19,629 bases of DNA from contig CAZGGU010000020.1 in NCBI GenBank assembly GCA_964525395.1, positions 1 through 19,629 of the forward strand, in the 5' to 3' direction. How positions within the stretch are numbered: position 1 is the stretch's first letter; each line of letters begins with the position of its first letter. The DNA is from 2-01-FULL-39-10-A sp964525395. GTDB taxonomy: Bacteria > Patescibacteriota > Microgenomatia > Levybacterales > UBA12049. The notes below the pieces were generated by a model. It searched no databases. It was not told the DNA's origin and worked only from the letters and a program-made list of their open reading frames with translations. The position numbers were made by a program, and so were the translations under genes. Positions 15,540 through 19,629 of the stretch are shown piece after piece.

Positions 15540-16685
15540 TTAAAATCCCAGCAAAATAAAGCGTACGAAGTGCTTCGCGCGATCTTCTGACTCTTCGTCA
15601 TTATTTACTTTAAAAGTTTTAGTAACTAAGGTGGGTTCTGGGTTCTTATCGCCTAAAACTTTTTTAGAAGCTGTAAGCTTAGGTTTTCCTTTAGTTTTCG
15701 GATAAGCAGAAAAAGTTTTATAAGATTCACTTTTTGAGCCATCTGCTTTTATGAATGAAAATTTTTCAAAAGGACCTGGTCCAGCTCGGAGTAAGAAAGG
15801 TGTAATAGCAATGATTTGGTCATTATTCCAAATAGTGTTAAGAGCAGTTTTAAAATATTCTGCCACTGTTTCAGGTTTTACTTTTTCCTGATCCCATCCA
15901 GTCTCAGTGATAAAAATAGGAAGATCTTTTCCACTCAGTTCTTTTAGTGAATCAGCTTCATATTTAAAACTATGAATGCTCATTGGCGAATCGATTTCAG
16001 GCGACTGAGTAAAAGCTGGATTGGGATAAGAATGGGAAGAGTGACCGTCGATTTGGCTAAAGATTCCAGGAACAGCCTCATCCATTGCCCTGAAAAAATC
16101 ATACTGCGAAAATGTACCATTTCCTGTTGCTGCGGCATTATCCATGCCTGAATCGATTATGAAAAAGTCAGGGCTTTTAGACTTAAAAACTGTGACAGAA
16201 TAAGAAAGAATCTTCGCATATTCTTCAGGATTGGCCTGTCCATTCCATTCATCAGCTCTGTTTACTTCGTTAAAAACTATTACATATCTGTTTTTAGTTG
16301 GCCAATTGAGTGAATTTAGAAAGTTAGCGAAGTCGATTACATCATCTTCCTTTGGTTTTCTCCACGTTGATTTATTGAAATAATCTCCTTCAGTAGCAAG
16401 ACGTATAATTGGGATTAAATGTAGTTTTTTAGCCTGATCCATAAATGATTGCCATTTAACCAAATCTTTATCTCCAGCCTGAATGGGAACTAGCACATAT
16501 CCCCAGTCGCCGTTATTGGAATTAACCAGATCTTTAACTTCAGAAATTTCTCCTGGAAAAAGCAAATGAATGCCGATTTTATTATTTGGAACACTTGTAG
16601 GATCATAGACTGCACTAGCCTTGATTTGAAGCGTAAATAGTAAGCCAATAAATAAAAATGAAGCTATAAATATCTTAATTTTCAT
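15540..16685 (-). CDS. Secreted glycoside hydrolase-like TIM-barrel protein
   Basis: 381 aa. A signal peptide is clear: MKIKIFIASFLFIGLLFTLQ then a small-residue region ASA near 23-25, so it is exported, possibly processed after Ala25. The mature part looks like a (beta/alpha)8 clan GH-A glycosidase: IGIHLLFPG strand 1, VIVFNEVNRADEW with candidate acid/base Glu140 after Asn139 (the clan's NE signature), DGHSSHSYPN (213-222) with possible active-site His, and IFITETGW with candidate nucleophile Glu261. The last 60 residues are Lys-rich and lack a domain I know. The substrate cannot be predicted; related cell-surface glycosidases of this type are often seen in small-genome bacteria. It has its own TATAAT 8 nt before the ATG. 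Confidence 0.8.
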   Translation of the reverse strand: MKIKIFIASFLFIGLLFTLQIKASAVYDPTSVPNNKIGIHLLFPGEISEVKDLVNSNNGDWGYVLVPIQAGDKDLVKWQSFMDQAKKLHLIPIIRLATEGDYFNKSTWRKPKEDDVIDFANFLNSLNWPTKNRYVIVFNEVNRADEWNGQANPEEYAKILSYSVTVFKSKSPDFFIIDSGMDNAAATGNGTFSQYDFFRAMDEAVPGIFSQIDGHSSHSYPNPAFTQSPEIDSPMSIHSFKYEADSLKELSGKDLPIFITETGWDQEKVKPETVAEYFKTALNTIWNNDQIIAITPFLLRAGPGPFEKFSFIKADGSKSESYKTFSAYPKTKGKPKLTASKKVLGDKNPEPTLVTKTFKVNNDEESEDRAKHFVRFILLGF

Positions 16686-16693
16686 GGTACATA

Positions 16694-16699
16694 ATTATA
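16694..16699 (-). promoter_or_regulatory. -10 box of the glycoside-hydrolase-like gene
   Basis: Perfect TATAAT on the minus strand with 8 nt to the ATG at 16685; no clear -35. A near-leaderless transcript is implied. Confidence 0.45.
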
Positions 16700-16724
16700 C
16701 CTTAAATTGGGGTTTGAGGCCAGT

Positions 16725-16895
16725 TTAGCGCCTGCCGTCGCGAGGAGTTCTAAGCATCGTTCTTCTTACCCTCCAAGAATCAGGGCTTGGATAGCTAATG
16801 CTCATGTCTCGGGGCTTAATTGGTGGCTGTGGAATGATAAATCTGGAAGAGTCAGGTTTAGGAATGGGCATTGTCGGTTCAATTTGTTCCGTCAC
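16725..16895 (-). CDS. Hidden small Pro/Arg-rich protein, 56 aa
   Basis: A GTG-started frame of 56 codons ending in TAA fills most of the otherwise empty 251-nt gap between the YdcF-like and glycoside-hydrolase-like genes. The product starts MTEQIEPTMPIPKPDSSRF, has many prolines and serines in the first 40 residues (IIPQPPIKPRD, SYPSPDSW) and a strongly basic tail (RVRRTMLRTPRDGRR). No membrane segment or signal peptide; it looks intrinsically disordered. Support for translation: TTGACA-N17-CAAAAT directly behind the YdcF-like stop with 9 nt to the GTG, the same geometry as nearly every gene in the window. I know no family for it. The GTG start keeps it out of ATG-only gene searches. Confidence 0.6.
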   Translation of the reverse strand: MTEQIEPTMPIPKPDSSRFIIPQPPIKPRDMSISYPSPDSWRVRRTMLRTPRDGRR

Positions 16896-16904
16896 AACTC
16901 AGAT

Positions 16905-16933
16905 ATTTTGCAACGATTAGACTGAATTGTCAA
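16905..16933 (-). promoter_or_regulatory. Promoter of the hidden 56-aa gene
   Basis: Consensus TTGACA (16933-16928), 17-nt spacer, CAAAAT (16910-16905), 9 nt, GTG at 16895. It begins 3 nt after the stop of the YdcF-like gene. Confidence 0.55.
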
Positions 16934-16936
16934 GAT

Positions 16937-17626
16937 TTATTTAAATACGTCAATAGTTCTCGTGACTAAATCGTTGAATATGCTGTCATTTTTTTCACTT
17001 CGAGCTTTGGAATTCGCTGCATACAATCTATCTTTACCGCCGGGAATAGTCATGATGAGAGTTTTAAAAAGTTCATAAGCGATAAATCCTTTACCGTATC
17101 TACTTTTTTTAAGTCTTTTTGCAAGGTGGGAAACAAGCGGATCATCATAATTTTCTAACACATCTTCTACAGTTCTATGTTCTACGGTTCCCTCGATTTG
17201 AGGTGTAAATCTGTGAACAGAGGGTGCATGTTGTTCGAAAGATAACACGCCTACATTGGTCCATCCATGTTCTCTCGCAAGTGTTTCAAATGTAACACTT
17301 TCTGATTCTGTTCCCAAGCCAGTTACTGCAGTTACAATAGATGCTTCAGGAACATCATATTTTTGCATTGCTTCTGCTTTAGCTATCGCAGATGTAGCAG
17401 GATAGTCGGGACCTTTCAATCTTCCACCCGGGAAGACTAATGTTGGCTTGCCTTCGTTATGGAAGATATCAGCTGCAGCGCGTGTAGATAGTCGTGATCT
17501 TAAACTTCCACGAAATCCTTCAAAAGTATCTCTATCTTCATCACGAGAGAGCCAGTAGCCATGCACAAGCACAGCGTCATAAGGGGCTTTAGCTTCAATT
17601 GGAGTATGGATTATAGCTTCAGACAT
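16937..17626 (-). CDS. YdcF/DUF218-family protein
   Basis: 229 aa from the ATG at 17626. The pattern fits YdcF/SanA/ElyC-type DUF218 proteins: strand YDAVLVHGYWLSRD (16-29), LSTRAAADIF (47-56), the PTLVFPGGRLKGPDYPATSAIAKAEAMQ block (61-88; in the family 'fsGG...SEA..m'), then TESESVTFETLAREHGW, the usual 'e..S.nT.en' segment. No N-terminal membrane anchor, so this version is cytosolic, unlike E. coli ElyC or SanA. Family function is poorly defined (YdcF binds S-adenosylmethionine; ElyC affects envelope glycan lipid). A TTG 33 nt upstream is in frame, but that TTG lies inside the promoter, so the ATG is preferred. C-terminal 60 residues are Lys/Arg-rich. Confidence 0.78.
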   Translation of the reverse strand: MSEAIIHTPIEAKAPYDAVLVHGYWLSRDEDRDTFEGFRGSLRSRLSTRAAADIFHNEGKPTLVFPGGRLKGPDYPATSAIAKAEAMQKYDVPEASIVTAVTGLGTESESVTFETLAREHGWTNVGVLSFEQHAPSVHRFTPQIEGTVEHRTVEDVLENYDDPLVSHLAKRLKKSRYGKGFIAYELFKTLIMTIPGGKDRLYAANSKARSEKNDSIFNDLVTRTIDVFK

Positions 17627-17635
17627 TGAAGGATG

Positions 17636-17664
17636 ATTGTAGCATAAATCAGTTTCCAAGTCAA
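17636..17664 (-). promoter_or_regulatory. Promoter of the YdcF-like gene
   Basis: TTGACT (17664-17659), 17-nt spacer, TACAAT (17641-17636), with TG one base ahead (TGC-TACAAT, extended -10), then 9 nt to ATG 17626. It decides the start: the in-frame TTG at 17659 lies between the -35 and -10 and would not be transcribed. Confidence 0.7.
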
Positions 17665-17688
17665 ACTATAGGACATCAAACTAGATAC

Positions 17689-17712
17689 AAAAAAACTCCA
17701 TTGCTGGAGTTT
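17689..17712 (-). terminator. Intrinsic terminator ending the small RNA
   Basis: Eight-base-pair stem (17712-17705 with 17700-17693) with GCAA loop, running into a T-rich tract on the minus strand (seven A on the plus strand, 17689-17695). On the plus strand the stem is followed only by TTTCTTC, so the minus direction is favoured. It would insulate the YdcF-like promoter just downstream. Confidence 0.7.
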
Positions 17713-17770
17713 CTTCGGGGTTCCTTCATTGCTGAAGGTCCTGCCTTTTGATACTTGCGTATTTGAGGTA
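17689..17770 (-). ncRNA. Candidate small RNA with three GCAA-capped stem-loops
   Basis: Read on the minus strand, three successive hairpins each have a GCAA tetraloop: ATAC-GCAA-GTAT (17762-17751) with an outer CCT/AGG helix across a small internal loop (about 17768 to 17745), CCTTCA-GCAA-TGAAGG (17738-17723), and AAACTCCA-GCAA-TGGAGTTT (17712-17693), the last followed by T residues as in an intrinsic terminator. GCAA is a GNRA tetraloop, which fixes the RNA strand as minus (the plus-strand loops would be TTGC). A promoter (TTGTAT-N17-TATTAT) is placed to start the transcript near 17770, giving an RNA of about 80 nt. No open frame of note is inside. It matches no riboswitch or ncRNA class I recall; function unknown. 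Confidence 0.55.
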
Positions 17771-17776
17771 TGAATA

Positions 17777-17805
17777 ATAATACTCTCAGCTTATATTTCA
17801 TACAA
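17777..17805 (-). promoter_or_regulatory. Candidate promoter of the small RNA
   Basis: TTGTAT (17805-17800), 17-nt spacer, TATTAT (17782-17777) on the minus strand; start expected near 17770. The -35 is only half-matching, but spacing and -10 are good. Confidence 0.45.
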
Positions 17806-17843
17806 TAGGACAATAGGGATCAAAGTAGACCAATATTGATTAA

Positions 17844-17871
17844 TTGACAAAAATATCTATGAGGTTATAAT
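17844..17871 (+). promoter_or_regulatory. Full-consensus promoter of the gene at 17881
   Basis: Perfect TTGACA (17844-17849) and perfect TATAAT (17866-17871) with a 16-nt spacer, then 9 nt to the ATG at 17881. This is the strongest promoter in the window and gives a leader of about 2 nt. Confidence 0.75.
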
Positions 17872-17880
17872 GACGTCAGA

Positions 17881-18462
17881 ATGGTTGAGCAAGATAGACA
17901 TGAAGAAGAAATTTCCCCTCAAGAACTTTTAAGATTAGGTAGAGAAGTGGCTTTTCGCGGAGATATCACAGAAGGAATAGCTACACATGCAACTTTTAGA
18001 GGTATTTATCAAGATAGGCTTGTGGCAGTGACTTATGCATCTTTTGGAGTAGCGGAAAGTATAGGTGTGGTGAGTTCGCTGGGGGTGCAGAGAGTAACCG
18101 GAGATGGAGAAATGTTTACATCTACATTGGTTGCTTTTGATCAAAAATCATTTAATCCACGTGAGTTATTAGAAGGTATAGAAAAATATGAGGGAGCGTG
18201 GGTACTGTCTGCGGTTGAGGATATAACTCAGACCTTGCATGGAACAGAGGGATTTAGGATTTATTTTGATCTTAAAAAACATGGAGTATTACCAACTGAG
18301 TACTATGTGGAAGGGATGGATCAGCAAGAAGCTTTACAAAGATTTCTAAGAGCATTTGAGTTATCCGGTGATTTTGGTTCAATCGAAAATCTAGCTAATG
18401 GTAGTACTTTTTTGAACCAAGAGTCTTATGATGACGCATTTTATGGAAAAGGAAGAAAGTAA
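17881..18462 (+). CDS. Hypothetical protein, 193 aa, strongly promoted
   Basis: I do not recognise a family. Acidic, soluble, no signal peptide or membrane helix. Residues 1-25 are charged and helical (EEISPQELLRLGREVAF); the core alternates strands (LVAVTYASFG, MFTSTLVAFDQ, WVLSAVEDIT, GFRIYFDL); the C-terminal 70 residues look helical with an acidic end. No catalytic motif is visible. It has a perfect consensus promoter and its TAA overlaps the ATG of a possible 26-codon frame (TAATG at 18460-18464); the M41-like gene starts 51 nt after its stop with no clear promoter of its own, so the two are probably one transcript. Confidence 0.8.
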   Translation: MVEQDRHEEEISPQELLRLGREVAFRGDITEGIATHATFRGIYQDRLVAVTYASFGVAESIGVVSSLGVQRVTGDGEMFTSTLVAFDQKSFNPRELLEGIEKYEGAWVLSAVEDITQTLHGTEGFRIYFDLKKHGVLPTEYYVEGMDQQEALQRFLRAFELSGDFGSIENLANGSTFLNQESYDDAFYGKGRK

Positions 18463-18513
18463 TGACGGTAGGGGAGCCAAGAATAGAAATATTAATTCTA
18501 GAACAAATCTTAA

Positions 18514-19077
18514 ATGAAAGAGTACGAAATAGGATTAGGTGAAACAAAGCAGATAAACGGCCTTACTTTTATTACCGAGGTCGTAAATCCTCTTGAAACA
18601 GCTCCATATGACGAAATTGCCCTACATGAAACACTCCACGCTGCCGCCGCACCAGAACATGTAATTGAAGCCAGTCTTCATCCAGAAGGTAACTCTTTAG
18701 CACATGTCTCTTTCGATTCATATCAAAGAGCAGCAATGGCGGCACCTTTAGCTTCAGGTTTAGAACGAGGAAAAGGACATGATGAGGGTGTTTTAATACA
18801 AAAAGGGGATTTAGGAAAAGGAAAATCTGAAGCAAAGGCTGTTTTATCAGGTAGACAAGAATTTATCAATGTTTTGGCAGGGGTTTTAGCGAAAAGAAGA
18901 TATATGAGCGGACGAGAGGTTCGAGAAGTTAAGAAAAGAGTAGAAGAAGGCGAGACTGTGCGGGTTTGGGCGATAGATCGTGAGGGTAATGAAACTATGG
19001 TGGAAAAACAAAAAGTAAAAAGAGCTATTCGAATAAAAATGGAGCCTGGTGTCGAATATTCACCATTTATTCATTAG
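18514..19077 (+). CDS. Stand-alone FtsH (M41)-like zincin protein
   Basis: 187 aa. IALHETLHAAAAPEHVIEASLHPEGNSLAHVSF (36-67) has HETLH (38-42) where FtsH peptidases have HEAGH, followed by the 'V..vsI.P.g..lG.' strand pattern of M41; RAAMAAPLASGLERGKGHDEGVLI (72-95) matches the M41 helix with the third ligand Asp (Asp90, as in 'G..nD'). There is no AAA+ ATPase part, no membrane segment, and the 80 C-terminal residues are Lys/Arg-rich (REVREVKKRVEEGE...). So it appears to be a small, ATPase-less, cytosolic relative of the FtsH protease domain, with Thr-Leu in place of Ala-Gly in the zinc motif. Peptidase activity is possible but unproven. No promoter is obvious, so it probably depends on the gene at 17881. 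Confidence 0.66.
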   Translation: MKEYEIGLGETKQINGLTFITEVVNPLETAPYDEIALHETLHAAAAPEHVIEASLHPEGNSLAHVSFDSYQRAAMAAPLASGLERGKGHDEGVLIQKGDLGKGKSEAKAVLSGRQEFINVLAGVLAKRRYMSGREVREVKKRVEEGETVRVWAIDREGNETMVEKQKVKRAIRIKMEPGVEYSPFIH

Positions 19078-19081
19078 GATA

Positions 19082-19111
19082 TTGATTATTTTATTTGAAT
19101 AATGTTATCCT
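19082..19111 (+). promoter_or_regulatory. Candidate promoter of the zinc-ribbon gene
   Basis: TTGATT (19082-19087), 18-nt spacer, TATCCT (19106-19111), 9 nt, ATG at 19121. Weak hexamers, but the same geometry as other starts in the window. Confidence 0.4.
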
Positions 19112-19120
19112 ATTTATCTT

Positions 19121-19629
19121 ATGTCAGAAGAAATGTGTCCAAAATGTGGCTCACCGTTAGAACCAGAAACCACTACAGCTACAGGTAAAAAACTCCAGAG
19201 ATGTTCTAAGGGCGTTTGGAATCCTGAAACTAAAAAAACAGAAGGTTGTGACTATGTTAAATGGCTTGAAGTAGCCCCTGAAACGCTTGATGAAAAATGT
19301 CCTAAATGCGGTTCTCCTTTAATTCTCCAAACCACAAGATTTGGAAAGAAAATGAAAAAGTGTTCAACAAATGTTTGGAATAAGGATACGAAAACGGCTG
19401 AAGGGTGCGACTATGTAGAGTGGATTAATGGAACCACAGAAAAACTGGATGAAGAATGTCCAGAATGTGGAAAGCCATTGGTATTATTTACGACTAATTC
19501 TGGAAAGAAAATGAAGAAATGCTCGACTGCTGGCTGGGACTCAAAAGAGCGAAAAGCTACGGGATGCACTTATGTAGAATGGCTTAAAACTGAATATAAA
19601 CCGGCTGAAGAAGATTCAGGCGGAGAAGA
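19121..19629 (+). CDS. Triple zinc-ribbon protein, 3' end missing
   Basis: 169 codons are visible and the frame is open at the right edge. It consists of three tandem copies of about 53 residues, each a C-x2-C-x17/18-C-x14-C zinc ribbon: Cys6/9/28/43, Cys60/63/81/96 and Cys113/116/134/149. Each copy begins CPxCGxPL and ends GC-(D/T)-YV-(K/E)-W-(L/I), with a conserved Trp in the last loop (VW or GW). This resembles the C4 zinc fingers at the C-terminus of type IA topoisomerases, but the second knuckle is wider here: a 14-residue insert with Trp replaces the short 'CSNYPxC' loop. No topoisomerase domain precedes it. DNA or RNA binding is likely; nothing else can be said. After copy 3 the sequence turns acidic (EEDSGGEE). 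Confidence 0.8.
   Translation, partial: MSEEMCPKCGSPLEPETTTATGKKLQRCSKGVWNPETKKTEGCDYVKWLEVAPETLDEKCPKCGSPLILQTTRFGKKMKKCSTNVWNKDTKTAEGCDYVEWINGTTEKLDEECPECGKPLVLFTTNSGKKMKKCSTAGWDSKERKATGCTYVEWLKTEYKPAEEDSGGE

Noticed and set aside
17627..17659. TTG start for the YdcF-like gene 11 codons upstream
   Set aside because: That TTG lies between a clear -35 (TTGACT) and -10 (TACAAT) of the gene's own promoter, so it would not be in the mRNA; the ATG at 17626 fits the geometry seen elsewhere.
17693..17738. Plus-strand reading of the hairpin pair as a terminator for a rightward transcript
   Set aside because: No gene ends rightward before it, the plus-strand stem is followed by a broken T tract, and the loops would be TTGC rather than stable GNRA loops.
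17872..17879. Perfect 8-bp palindrome GACGTC within TGACGTCA between the -10 box and ATG at 17881
   Set aside because: Too short and single-copy here; an operator role is possible but unsupported.
18462..18542. 26-codon ATG frame starting in the stop of the 193-aa gene and overlapping the M41-like gene start
   Set aside because: Very short, no family, no ribosome-binding signal; the TAATG junction could aid translational coupling but there is no other support.
1..19629. Alternative genetic code with UGA read as glycine
   Set aside because: TGA ends the phosphomannomutase and metallopeptidase genes at overlap junctions, and no conserved protein is interrupted by TGA, so the standard bacterial code applies.

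Overview
The window is AT-rich, densely packed bacterial DNA with short proteins, almost no space between genes and the standard genetic code (TGA is a real stop for the phosphomannomutase and the metallopeptidase). The gene mix (bifunctional phosphoglucose/phosphomannose isomerase, a divergent enolase, reduced DNA polymerase III delta, YkuK, VIT1-type transporter, many small unknown proteins) and the scarcity of Shine-Dalgarno sequences suggest a Candidate Phyla Radiation (Patescibacteria) genome, probably Microgenomates-like. Use of TGA as stop argues against Gracilibacteria/Absconditabacteria. The placement is an inference; there is no rRNA or ribosomal protein here to confirm it. I see no tRNA, rRNA, CRISPR array, insertion sequence or phage module.

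Layout: (1) 1-2892, metals: a VIT1/CCC1-family transporter cut by the left edge, an unknown protein, and a P1B-type metal ATPase. (2) 2942-5777, DNA damage: uvrB and lexA, divergent across a 205-bp region with a hairpin in the uvrB leader. (3) 5811-7839: a possible micro-ORF, an orphan Xre/MbcA/ParS-like HTH protein, a DedA membrane protein, and rsmI. (4) 7836-15517, all on the minus strand: ykuK-like, HExxH metallopeptidase, holA-like, phosphomannomutase/phosphoglucomutase and phosphoglucose/phosphomannose isomerase, then ppsA and eno. The last four supply lower glycolysis/gluconeogenesis and sugar-phosphate interconversion. (5) 15540-17626: a secreted glycoside-hydrolase-like protein, a previously hidden 56-aa protein, and a YdcF/DUF218 protein. 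(6) 17689-17770: a candidate structured small RNA on the minus strand, three stem-loops each capped by GCAA, the last forming an intrinsic terminator. (7) 17881-19629: an unknown protein behind a full-consensus promoter, a stand-alone FtsH-type (M41-like) zincin, and a protein of three tandem zinc ribbons cut by the right edge.

The main cross-cutting observation is start architecture. For at least ten genes a sigma70-like -10 hexamer lies only 6-9 nt before the start codon, usually with a recognisable -35 element 16-18 nt further upstream. Transcription would begin at or within a few bases of the start codon, so most mRNAs here look leaderless. The exceptions (VIT1-family gene with AAGGAG; uvrB with a hairpin leader) stand out. 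This pattern also settles start choices (YdcF-like at 17626, P-type ATPase at GTG 2892) and supports the hidden 56-aa gene.
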